A stretch of 15,823 nt of DNA from Desulfobacteraceae bacterium (GTDB lineage: Bacteria > Desulfobacterota > Desulfobacteria > Desulfobacterales > ETH-SRB1): positions 1 through 15,823 of the forward strand of contig DAOWEW010000136.1 in NCBI GenBank assembly GCA_030638305.1, in the 5' to 3' direction. A program made the translations under genes and the position numbers. Below, one piece after another: positions 7,078-14,041 of this stretch (positions are counted from its first letter, which is position 1; each line of letters begins with the position of its first letter). The notes under the pieces were generated by a model. It was not told the DNA's origin. It worked only from the letters and a program-made list of their open reading frames with translations, and ran no database searches.

Positions 7078-8121
7078 ATGACTGATTCTCTTACTTACGC
7101 TGATGCAGGGGTAGATATAGATAAAGCAAATGCCCTGGTCGGTAAAATTAAAGAAATAGCAAAACAAACCCCCAGAACTGGTGTTATTGGTGAAATAGGA
7201 GGGTTCGGGGGCCTTTTTTCACTTAATATTGCAGGGATGGAGAGACCGGTTCTTGTCAGCTCGACAGATGGTGTTGGAACTAAACTTAAAATTGCTTTTA
7301 TGATGGATAAACACAATACAGTTGGTATTGATCTTGTTGCCATGTGCGTTAATGACATTGCTGTTCAGGGAGCAAAACCACTTTTCTTTCTTGATTATCT
7401 TGCAACAGGCAAGCTGAAAACAGATACTGTAACTGAAATCATAAAGGGAATTGCCGAGGGCTGCCGGCAGGCTGCATGCGCTCTAACAGGTGGCGAAACG
7501 GCTGAACTGCCTGGATTTTATAGAAATAACGAATATGATCTGGCTGGTTTCGCTGTAGGAATTGTAGATAACGGTAAAATTATTGATGGATCTGAGATTC
7601 ATGTAGGCAATAAAATTATTGGTATTGCATCAAGCGGGCTTCATAGTAATGGATATTCACTCGTACGCAAGATATGTTTTGATATTTTAAAGTTAAAAAT
7701 TGACAGTTATGTACCTGAGCTGAGTAAAGTGTTGGGAGAGGAACTGATTATGCCCACCAGAATATATTCGAATATTATTTATCGTATTTACAGAGATCTC
7801 CCAATCCTGGGTCTTGCGCATATAACTGGTGGAGGTATCATTGATAACATTCTTCGAATTATTCCGAGATCCTGTAATGTTGTAATAAGAAAGGGAAGCT
7901 GGGATGTTCCTCCTGTTTTTACATTTTTACAACAGGCCGGCAAGATATCTGAAAAAGAAATGCTGCGCACTTTTAATAATGGTATCGGCATGATAGCTGT
8001 ATTGTCTGAAGAAGTTGCACAGGATGTGATGGAAAGGCTCAGCGCTATGGGCGAAAAGAGCTACATTATCGGAGAAATTGTTGAACGAAAAAAATCAGAC
8101 AGTCGTATTAAATGGGTTTGA
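7078..8121 (+). CDS. purM: Phosphoribosylformylglycinamidine cyclo-ligase (AIR synthetase) PurM
   Basis: PurM uses ATP to close the imidazole ring of formylglycinamidine ribotide, giving aminoimidazole ribotide (AIR) in purine synthesis. The 347 residues match the normal length. Recognisable segments are YADAGVDIDKAN at 7-18, GGFGGLF at 41-47, the ATP-site DGVGTK at 64-69, DYLATGKL at 106-113, GGETAELPG at 138-146 and SGLHSNGYSLVR in the C-terminal half. The ATG has a good AGGGAG ribosome binding site. lptD follows after 13 bases and is probably cotranscribed, although the functions are unrelated. AIR is also the substrate of ThiC, encoded in this window. The C-terminal end is ordinary; identification is firm. 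Confidence 0.97.
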   Translation: MTDSLTYADAGVDIDKANALVGKIKEIAKQTPRTGVIGEIGGFGGLFSLNIAGMERPVLVSSTDGVGTKLKIAFMMDKHNTVGIDLVAMCVNDIAVQGAKPLFFLDYLATGKLKTDTVTEIIKGIAEGCRQAACALTGGETAELPGFYRNNEYDLAGFAVGIVDNGKIIDGSEIHVGNKIIGIASSGLHSNGYSLVRKICFDILKLKIDSYVPELSKVLGEELIMPTRIYSNIIYRIYRDLPILGLAHITGGGIIDNILRIIPRSCNVVIRKGSWDVPPVFTFLQQAGKISEKEMLRTFNNGIGMIAVLSEEVAQDVMERLSAMGEKSYIIGEIVERKKSDSRIKWV

Positions 8122-8134
8122 CCTAATATGTTTT

Positions 8135-10405
8135 ATGGATCGGATAAAGCTTATAACTTGCCGGTCTATCTTACTTACTGGCTCACTTACTGGCTCACTT
8201 ACTGGCTTACTTACTGGCTTACTTATTATTTTGACTATTATTCCTGTTTGTGTTTTTGCCGGAATTCAGGATAAATTCTTTGAGGATGATTCTGCAGAAC
8301 CGTGGCGTGTTTCTGCAGACGAAATAAACTACGACAATAAAGCCGATCAATATATTGCAAAAGGTTATGTAATTATAACAAAAAAAGGCAGAAAACTGAC
8401 TGCTGATTTTGTTAGTTTTAATTGCAATACAATGGAGGTTCTTGCGGTTGGTCATGTGATAATGACAGCAGGTGAGGATGTTTTAATCGGTAACCGCATG
8501 GAAATGGATTTGGAGGCTGAGATTGGAACAATCTATAATGGCACTGCATTTCTTAAAGAAAACCATTTTTACATAAAAGGTAATAAGATACAAAAGCTGG
8601 GGAAAAACAGCTATTTTGTGGATAAAGCCGACTTGACAACATGTGACGGTGAAAGCCCTGCATGGAAAATTACCGGAAACAATCTAAAAATTACGCTGGA
8701 AGGTTATGGTTTTGTTAATCATGCAACTCTTTGGGCAAAAAAAGTCCCTGTGCTGTATGTTCCTTTTCTTGTTTTTCCAGCCAAACAAAAACGCCAGTCC
8801 GGTTTACTTCCACCACAAATTGGATATTCAAAACGAAAATGGGAGGAATATAATCAGCCTTTTTATTGGGCTATAAATGAAAGCTCGGATGCAACCTTTT
8901 ATTTATATCATATGGGACGTCGTGGAGATAAAGTTGCTTTTGAATATAGGTATGTTTTAGACAATGATTCAAAAGGAACTCTTATGTATGACTTTTTGAA
9001 AGATAAACAGGTTGATAATGGAACCCGGAGTGAGGAATGGGGATATACGGAAGATGACGTATTGCGACCAAATACCGATCGCTACTGGTTAAGATGGAAA
9101 CATGATCAGGCTATGCCTTTTGGTTTTTCTGCAAAATTGGATATGGATATTATCAGTGATCAGGATTACTTGCATGAATTTAAAAATGGTTACACAGGGT
9201 TTGAAAAAACAAGTGATTATTACTATTTAAATTTTGGCCGAAATATTGACGAATATGATGATTCCACAAGGGTAAACAGTTTAAGCTTGAACAAGAGCTG
9301 GTCACGCTGCAGCTTTAATGCAGAGCTGCGATGGTATGACAATGTCATTAATCGACGTCAGGAGGATACAGATACAACGTTGCATAAACTGCCGCTGATC
9401 GGGTTTAATGCATTAAAACAGAAGATATTAAATACACCTTTTTATATGGATTTCGCTTCTGAATATACGTATTCTTACAGTAAGGATGGAAACAGACTCC
9501 ATCGCATGGATTTGAATCCAAGGTTTTACTTTCCTTGCAATTTCGGAAATTATTTTACTTTTGAACCATCTTTCGGGGTCAGAGAGACGATTTGGTATGT
9601 TGATGACTACTCAGACAGGGCAGTAGAAACACATAATATATTAAACAGACAAATTTATGATATAAAACTGGATTTATCTACTGAAATTTATAAGATATAC
9701 AATATAAATGGAAAACGCCTTGACAGAATCAAACATTCAATTGAGCCACAAATTATTTATGATTACATACCTGAGCAGGACCAAAAAAAATATTTAGACA
9801 GTATTGAGAAAAACAACCTTGTAACCTATTCTATTACAAATACTTTTACCTCAAAATCAAAGGAAAATACGGAACAAAAAAACGGGGTTGCGGATGAAAA
9901 AAATGATGAGCCTGTAAGTTATAACTATAACGAATTCTGCCGTTTTTTGATAGAACAAAGTTATAACATTGGTGAGGCAAAGGATGACAATCCAAAACCC
10001 TTTTCTCCCATTTACGCTGAACTTGAGCTTTCACCTGTAAAATATTTGTCTTTGCAGGCTGATGCAGAATGGTGCCGGTATGAAGATTCTTTCCTGTCTC
10101 GTAATGTTGCAGTAACTTTATCGGATTATCGAGGGGACAAGTTGTTTGTTGAACATAGATATACTCTTGATTCAAGTGAGTCTGTTTATTATAATATCAA
10201 TTTAATAATTTCAGACAGCCTTGAAGCATTTGGTGAATATGAACGTAATATATATAATAGTAGAGATATAACAGCCGGTATCGGTTTTTTATATAAATCA
10301 CAATGCTGGTCTATCAAGTGCTCTTACGATGAAAACGAAAACGATCGCAAGTATGGATTTATAGTTAGTCTTTATGGGCTCGGAGAGATAGGTACCGAAT
10401 TATAA
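8135..10405 (+). CDS. lptD: LPS-assembly outer-membrane protein LptD (OstA/Imp)
   Basis: LptD is the outer-membrane beta-barrel of the LPS transport machine and, with lipoprotein LptE, places LPS in the outer leaflet. The 756-residue form starts at the ATG at 8135; a longer TTG start at 8078 would overlap purM and precede the signal peptide. Residues 1-42 are a signal peptide ending VFA, whose core contains four LTGS/LTGL repeats (see 8170-8225). Residues about 55-200 are the periplasmic LptA-like jelly-roll (WRVSADEINYD, then LTTCDGESPAWKI with the conserved Cys170). RQSGLLPPQIGYS at 220-232 is the family signature at the beginning of the barrel, and the rest is aromatic-rich beta-strand sequence to the end. 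Further cysteines lie near the C terminus (QCWSIKC), where partner cysteines for the disulfides of LptD are usual. The ribosome binding site is poor, so coupling to purM translation is likely. Confidence 0.93.
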   Translation: MDRIKLITCRSILLTGSLTGSLTGLLTGLLIILTIIPVCVFAGIQDKFFEDDSAEPWRVSADEINYDNKADQYIAKGYVIITKKGRKLTADFVSFNCNTMEVLAVGHVIMTAGEDVLIGNRMEMDLEAEIGTIYNGTAFLKENHFYIKGNKIQKLGKNSYFVDKADLTTCDGESPAWKITGNNLKITLEGYGFVNHATLWAKKVPVLYVPFLVFPAKQKRQSGLLPPQIGYSKRKWEEYNQPFYWAINESSDATFYLYHMGRRGDKVAFEYRYVLDNDSKGTLMYDFLKDKQVDNGTRSEEWGYTEDDVLRPNTDRYWLRWKHDQAMPFGFSAKLDMDIISDQDYLHEFKNGYTGFEKTSDYYYLNFGRNIDEYDDSTRVNSLSLNKSWSRCSFNAELRWYDNVINRRQEDTDTTLHKLPLIGFNALKQKILNTPFYMDFASEYTYSYSKDGNRLHRMDLNPRFYFPCNFGNYFTFEPSFGVRETIWYVDDYSDRAVETHNILNRQIYDIKLDLSTEIYKIYNINGKRLDRIKHSIEPQIIYDYIPEQDQKKYLDSIEKNNLVTYSITNTFTSKSKENTEQKNGVADEKNDEPVSYNYNEFCRFLIEQSYNIGEAKDDNPKPFSPIYAELELSPVKYLSLQADAEWCRYEDSFLSRNVAVTLSDYRGDKLFVEHRYTLDSSESVYYNINLIISDSLEAFGEYERNIYNSRDITAGIGFLYKSQCWSIKCSYDENENDRKYGFIVSLYGLGEIGTEL
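8170..8225 (+). repeat. 12-bp tandem repeat, four units, inside the lptD signal-peptide region
   Basis: Two perfect CTTACTGGCTCA units (8174-8197) are followed by two CTTACTGGCTTA units (8198-8221), with CTTA partial units on both sides. Being 12 bases and in codon register, each unit adds exactly four residues (Leu-Thr-Gly-Ser or Leu-Thr-Gly-Leu) to the hydrophobic core of the LptD signal peptide, so copy-number change would alter its length without a frameshift. Confidence 0.92.
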
Positions 10406-10472
10406 GGCCGTCATATGGAAGAACTCAGGTAAGAAAAAGAACTTGACATAATATAATTTGTGATGATAGGTA

Positions 10473-10539
10473 TTTGATACTTTGATACCTGCAACCAAAT
10501 AATTTTCTTAATTATTTGGTATCTTGATTTGGTATCTTG
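10473..10539. promoter_or_regulatory. Direct and inverted repeats upstream of the cytochrome genes
   Basis: Within the 243-base gap between lptD and the first cytochrome gene there are a tandem TTTGATAC (10473-10488), a perfect inverted repeat ACCAAATAATT / AATTATTTGGT with a 5-base loop (10494-10520), and a perfect 13-base tandem ATTTGGTATCTTG (10514-10539). GATACC and GGTATC within these are complements of each other. No T-tract follows the hairpin, so a regulator-binding site or leader structure is more likely than an lptD terminator. A TTGACA box lies just before, at 10443-10448, but no good -10 box is seen at the right distance. Binding function is inference. Confidence 0.5.
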
Positions 10540-10553
10540 GTAAATTTTGAGCA
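10538..10553 (+). promoter_or_regulatory. Candidate sigma-54 promoter for the cytochrome genes
   Basis: TGGTAAATTTTGAGCA has GG and GC separated by the ten bases required of a -24/-12 promoter, and matches about eight of the eleven informative positions of TGGCAC-N5-TTGCA. It lies about 95 bases before the first cytochrome ATG, directly behind the repeat cluster, which could bind an activator. A single weak match in AT-rich DNA is easily due to chance. Confidence 0.25.
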
Positions 10554-10648
10554 ACATCATCATTTTCCCATTTAACTTACTTTGAGAGACCTTGTAAAGA
10601 TGGGCTTTTAGTTATTGATACGCAACAGGTTGCAGTTATGAGGAAGAC

Positions 10649-11434
10649 ATGAGAAAAAAAACAGGAATTTTATTTTCGTTATTGGTGCTGATTATATACA
10701 GCACCGGCGCATTTGCAGCAACTCAGGAAGGCTTCTCGCTTTCAAATTCTGATTGTATTAAATGTCATGAGAAACAACCGGCGACAATAGCTGACAGCGG
10801 TAATAAGCATAAAACAGAGGTCGGCTGTTTGGATTGTCATACAGAGCACCCGCCAGAGGGTAAAAACGCTATTCCTGATTGCAGCGTATGTCATAGTGAC
10901 AGTCCTCATTACAAACTTGAAAATTGCGGATCATGTCATTCAGACACTCATGCTCCTCTGGCCTTGAATATAGAAGGGGAAGTATCAGCTCCCTGCCTGA
11001 CATGCCATGAAAAGCAAGGAGTTGAAGTAAAAGAAAATCCCAGCGCTCATACAAACGTGGCCTGTAATGAATGTCACTCAAAACATCGTTATATCCCGGA
11101 ATGTATGGAATGTCATGAAAAACATACCGAAGATATGAACGTAGATGCCTGTCTTTCATGCCATCCAGTACATATGCCCCTTGCTATTGCTTACGATCAG
11201 GAAACGCCTTCGCATTACTGTGCCGCCTGCCACGGCGAGGCTTACACATTGTTGAACAATAATGCAACCAAGCATAAGGATTTATCATGTGTTTACTGTC
11301 ATAAAGCTGTTCATAAGGCAGTACCGACATGTGTTTCATGTAAGATACCCCATGGCGAACCCCATCCGGCTCAGATGTTAAGTAAATATCCTGAATGCGG
11401 ACAATGCCATGGTATAGCCCATGATTTGAAATGA
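10649..11434 (+). CDS. Periplasmic multiheme c-type cytochrome (11 CXXCH plus one CXXCK)
   Basis: This 261-residue protein has a cleavable signal peptide (residues 1-23, ending AFA) and should be a soluble periplasmic electron carrier. CXXCH haem sites begin at Cys36, 60, 78, 93, 116, 139, 152, 168, 191, 214 and 250. A further site at Cys228 reads CVSCK, with Lys in place of the haem-ligand His. Additional histidines, for example PVHMP after site 8, can act as distal ligands. Site spacing repeats in blocks of four (about 23, 13, 16-22 residues), as in the neighbour downstream, so the two genes are paralogues from a tandem duplication. It has a GAGG ribosome binding site and is 26 bases from the second gene, so the two form an operon. 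It belongs to the broad cytochrome c3/paired-CXXCH group; the partner and the direction of electron flow are not visible. Confidence 0.9.
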   Translation: MRKKTGILFSLLVLIIYSTGAFAATQEGFSLSNSDCIKCHEKQPATIADSGNKHKTEVGCLDCHTEHPPEGKNAIPDCSVCHSDSPHYKLENCGSCHSDTHAPLALNIEGEVSAPCLTCHEKQGVEVKENPSAHTNVACNECHSKHRYIPECMECHEKHTEDMNVDACLSCHPVHMPLAIAYDQETPSHYCAACHGEAYTLLNNNATKHKDLSCVYCHKAVHKAVPTCVSCKIPHGEPHPAQMLSKYPECGQCHGIAHDLK

Positions 11435-11460
11435 GAAAGTAATTAATGGAGGTGACGTAG

Positions 11461-12378
11461 ATGAAGAGTGTAAAAAAGGGAACCATAGTTTCTATTGTTA
11501 TAGCTATTGCTGCACTATTGCTTGTTGCCGTTGGATGTGACAAGAGCGCAGTTCCAACGCCTGCTGGAACTGAAGAGGCGGCAGTAACCGATATAGCCAA
11601 AAAAGAAGGTGGAAAAATTGGGCTATATGATATTCAGCCTAAACCTCTTCATTCGGCAGCCCAGTGTGCTCAGTGCCATATTGGTGTATTTGACCGCATT
11701 AAAGATGTCGGTGGAAAACATCAGATAGAATGCGTTGACTGTCATACCCAATTCCATATGTTTAATCCCAAGAAACGTCCATATGAGACAGTCATACCGA
11801 AATGTGAAACCTGTCACGGGGTATTTCACGGCGAGGGTACAAAAAAAGCTCCACTCGTGGATTGTGATTCGTGTCATACAGATCCTCATGCACCACTGAT
11901 TATTCCTGGCGCAGTGTTAAGCAATAATGCCTGCAAGTCTTGCCATACAACAGAAACCAAACAGATTACTGATAATATCAGCAGGCATACAACAGAGGTT
12001 TCATGTGCAGATTGTCATCACGTAAAACACGGCTATATACCTCAATGTAATGAATGTCACGAGTCTCACAGTCCGGAGTATGCCATGGACGATAATGCCT
12101 GTATGGGTTGTCACCCCGTTCATATGCCGAAAAAAATAACCTATAGCAAGAAGGAGACTCCAAATCTTGTTTGTGCAGGCTGCCATACTCAGGCATATGA
12201 CTTACTGCAGAATAATTATACTAAACACACTGATGTTAAGTGTTCGGATTGTCATTCAGCACATAAGCAAATACCTTTGTGCAGCGAATGCCACGGTATG
12301 CCTCATTCAAAAAGGATGCTGCAAGATACCAAATGCGCCGATTGTCATGGTATAGCTCATAATTTACCTGTAAATTAG
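11461..12378 (+). CDS. Dodecahaem c-type cytochrome lipoprotein
   Basis: This 305-residue protein starts with a lipoprotein signal peptide: basic start, hydrophobic core, lipobox AVGC with Cys26 as the lipidation site, followed by a low-complexity linker to about residue 45. Twelve CXXCH haem sites begin at Cys69, 91, 115, 135, 158, 182, 196, 214, 238, 261, 274 and 292. Spacing falls into three tetrahaem blocks; blocks two and three share about 24-14-18 spacing and similar wording (GYIPQCNECH versus QIPLCSECH). The aligned site in the upstream paralogue is CVSCK, here it is CSECH. A strong GGAGGTGA ribosome binding site precedes the ATG by five bases. It is likely anchored to a periplasm-facing membrane leaflet or the outer surface, with the soluble paralogue as partner. 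Large dodecahaem cytochromes of Desulfobacterota such as those of extracellular electron-transfer conduits are a possible comparison, but no porin or other conduit gene is adjacent. The transcript ends at the terminator at 12426. Confidence 0.92.
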   Translation: MKSVKKGTIVSIVIAIAALLLVAVGCDKSAVPTPAGTEEAAVTDIAKKEGGKIGLYDIQPKPLHSAAQCAQCHIGVFDRIKDVGGKHQIECVDCHTQFHMFNPKKRPYETVIPKCETCHGVFHGEGTKKAPLVDCDSCHTDPHAPLIIPGAVLSNNACKSCHTTETKQITDNISRHTTEVSCADCHHVKHGYIPQCNECHESHSPEYAMDDNACMGCHPVHMPKKITYSKKETPNLVCAGCHTQAYDLLQNNYTKHTDVKCSDCHSAHKQIPLCSECHGMPHSKRMLQDTKCADCHGIAHNLPVN

Positions 12379-12425
12379 TTAATCGCCTTAGCTAATCGGC
12401 CAATGGATAATTAGAGTTACTTATA

Positions 12426-12467
12426 AAAACAGCCGAATCATCTTTATTGTGATTCGGCTGTTTTTTT
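12426..12467. terminator. Strong bidirectional rho-independent terminator
   Basis: An 11-base perfect stem (CAGCCGAATCA / TGATTCGGCTG) with a 9-base loop is followed by seven T on the plus strand and preceded by five A, giving a T-tract on the minus strand too. It ends the cytochrome operon and may also stop transcription arriving from thiC. Confidence 0.95.
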
Positions 12468-12479
12468 GATGTAGGTATT

Positions 12480-12596
12480 ATGCTTAAAAAAATATCACCA
12501 ATCAAAAGTTCAAGTAAATTTATCAAAAAGAAAAGCTGGTGGACTCAATTAATTGAATGGATAGCTAAAGCGAATAAAAATGTATGCCTCCAGTGA
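12480..12596 (+). CDS. Possible small basic tryptophan-rich protein, 38 residues
   Basis: An ATG ORF of 38 codons lies between the cytochrome terminator and the thiC stop. It begins MLKKISPIK, has a Lys-rich middle (KFIKKKSWW) and an amphipathic stretch SWWTQLIEWIAKANK, and ends in a single Cys three residues from the C terminus. The composition (three Trp, about nine Lys, no low-complexity runs) reads more like a protein than random AT-rich DNA. Only a weak TAGG lies upstream as a ribosome binding site and no promoter is clear. I do not recognise a function. It could be a conserved small hypothetical protein, a membrane-active peptide or a chance ORF. Confidence 0.45.
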   Translation: MLKKISPIKSSSKFIKKKSWWTQLIEWIAKANKNVCLQ

Positions 12597-12634
12597 AAGC
12601 CCGGCAGCAAGCCTCGCAGGTAGCAAGGTAGGCG

Positions 12635-13909
12635 TTATTTCTTTTTCCCCAGCTTGATCGCACAAAACTCACCGCACATAGTACAACCTTCTCTGTAGGC
12701 GCTTTCACTGGTTTCCAGAAAACTCCTTGCTTTTTCAGGATCTATGGAAATATTTACTTGTTCGTCCCAGTTAAATTCATTTCTGTATTTTGTCATCAGT
12801 AAATCTTTTTCAAATGCACCGGGAACCCCCTTGGCAATGTCAGCAATGTGTGCGGCAATTTTTGAGGCAATTATTCCTTCTTTTACATCTTTTAGAGTAG
12901 GAAGTCTTAAATGCTCAGCCGGAGTAACATAACACAGGAAGTCTGCACCGGCTGCACCGGCTATGGCGCCTCCGATAGCGGCTGTAATATGATCATAACC
13001 AGGAGCTATATCTGTGGGAATGGGGCCAAGCACATAGAATGGGGCTCCCTGGCAAAGACTTTTTTCCAGCACAACATTAGCCTTGATTTCTTTGATAGGA
13101 ACATGGCCAGGTCCTTCAATCATAACCTGAACACCCTGATCTCTTGCCTTTTTTGTAAGTTCACCAAGTGTGATCAGCTCTTCTATCTGTGCTCTGTCGG
13201 TTGCATCAGCAATACATCCTGGCCTCAAACCATCGCCGAGACTGAGGACCATATCGTAACGCCTCGCTATTTCAAGCAATTTGTCATATTGTTCATAGAG
13301 AGGATTTTCTTTTTTATTACATTTTATCCAATTGGTTAGAAAAGAGCCTCCTCTGCTGACAATACCGAGATGACGTTCTCCAGTTTCAAGACAGCCGATA
13401 CTTTTTTTTGTTATCCCGCAATGAACTGTAATGAAATCTACGCCATCTTCACCATTTTCTTCTATAACGCTGAACATGTCTTCAGCAGTCATCTCTATAA
13501 TAGCTTTTTGGGAATTCAGCATCTGAACAGCAGCTTGATATACAGGTACGGTTCCAATTATCAGTGATGATTTTTTGATAATTATTTTTCTTATCGCTCT
13601 TATATCACCGCCTGTAGAAAGGTCCATAATGGCATCTGCTCCGGCAGTAATACATATCTTTACCTTTTCAAGTTCTATATCAAGATCAATACGGTCTTTT
13701 GATGTTCCGATGTTAGCGTTGACTTTTGTCCTTAAACCCTTGCCAATGGCAAGAGGTGAAATGGATTTGTGCTTTTTGTTCCTTATTACTACTATATTAC
13801 CATCTTCAACTCCCTTGCGAATGAACTCAGGATCAACTCCTTCGCTCTCGGCACATATCTCCATTTCTTCCGAGATTTTATTTTTACGTGCCATTTCTAA
13901 TTGAGTCAT
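12635..13909 (-). CDS. thiC: Phosphomethylpyrimidine synthase ThiC (short form)
   Basis: ThiC is a non-canonical radical-SAM enzyme that rearranges AIR into hydroxymethylpyrimidine phosphate (HMP-P), the pyrimidine half of thiamine. The 424 residues correspond to the short form found in many anaerobes and archaea, lacking the N-terminal extension of the about 630-residue E. coli type. Visible motifs include MTQLEMARKNKIS at the start, DLSTGGDI, FITVHCGI, LSLGDGLRPGC, EGPGHVP and the C-terminal iron-sulphur cluster cysteines Cys409, Cys412 and Cys416 (CTMCGEFC, spacing CX2CX3C rather than the CX2CX4C of the long form). A GGAG ribosome binding site precedes the ATG. It is the last gene of the thiDN-thi4-thiC run, 132 bases after thi4. 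The paralogue BzaF (hydroxybenzimidazole synthase) is an alternative for ThiC-like proteins of anaerobes, but the thiamine context argues for ThiC. Confidence 0.94.
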   Translation of the reverse strand: MTQLEMARKNKISEEMEICAESEGVDPEFIRKGVEDGNIVVIRNKKHKSISPLAIGKGLRTKVNANIGTSKDRIDLDIELEKVKICITAGADAIMDLSTGGDIRAIRKIIIKKSSLIIGTVPVYQAAVQMLNSQKAIIEMTAEDMFSVIEENGEDGVDFITVHCGITKKSIGCLETGERHLGIVSRGGSFLTNWIKCNKKENPLYEQYDKLLEIARRYDMVLSLGDGLRPGCIADATDRAQIEELITLGELTKKARDQGVQVMIEGPGHVPIKEIKANVVLEKSLCQGAPFYVLGPIPTDIAPGYDHITAAIGGAIAGAAGADFLCYVTPAEHLRLPTLKDVKEGIIASKIAAHIADIAKGVPGAFEKDLLMTKYRNEFNWDEQVNISIDPEKARSFLETSESAYREGCTMCGEFCAIKLGKKK

Positions 13910-13998
13910 AATTTATATCTCCGTTCTACAAAGTTGTAACAATTTAGGTCTTTCAAAGAGACTTTTTTGACCGAATCCTAATGTTCACTTGAAACAAA

Positions 13999-14023
13999 AT
14001 CTTGTTTATCCTGTTATCCCGTC
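13999..14023. repeat. Possible dispersed repeat fragment (ATCTTGTTTATCCTGTTATC type)
   Basis: In the thi4-thiC gap there are near-repeating units CTTGTTTATC and CTGTTATCCC. Similar AATCCTGTTAATC-type strings recur as short dispersed repeats in various bacterial genomes, from memory. Only one copy is present here, so repeat status cannot be shown from the window. No gene or thiamine riboswitch was found in the rest of 13910-14041. Confidence 0.25.
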
Positions 14024-14041
14024 AGAATTTTTTTCAAAAAA

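Noticed and set aside
8078..8134. Longer LptD start (TTG inside purM)
   Set aside because: It would add 19 residues before a good signal peptide; the ATG at 8135 places the basic start and hydrophobic core correctly.
11184..11600. 138-residue minus-strand ORF spanning the two cytochrome genes
   Set aside because: It is the complement of haem-motif-rich coding sequence and of the lipoprotein signal region; no recognisable domain and no ribosome binding site.
8135..12378. LptD barrel as the porin partner of the cytochromes in an outer-membrane conduit
   Set aside because: LptD has clear LPS-transport signatures and is separated from the cytochromes by a 243-base regulatory region; nothing links it to haem proteins.
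13932..13941. Third copy of the MITE-like element, suggested by CAATTTAGG
   Set aside because: Only about nine bases match the element end and neighbouring bases do not align, so chance is adequate in AT-rich DNA.
13910..14041. TPP riboswitch in front of thiC
   Set aside because: On the minus strand I could not find the conserved CTGAGA and ACCTGA-type elements of the thiamine pyrophosphate riboswitch; thiC is internal to the operon, and a riboswitch would be expected upstream of thiDN, outside the window.
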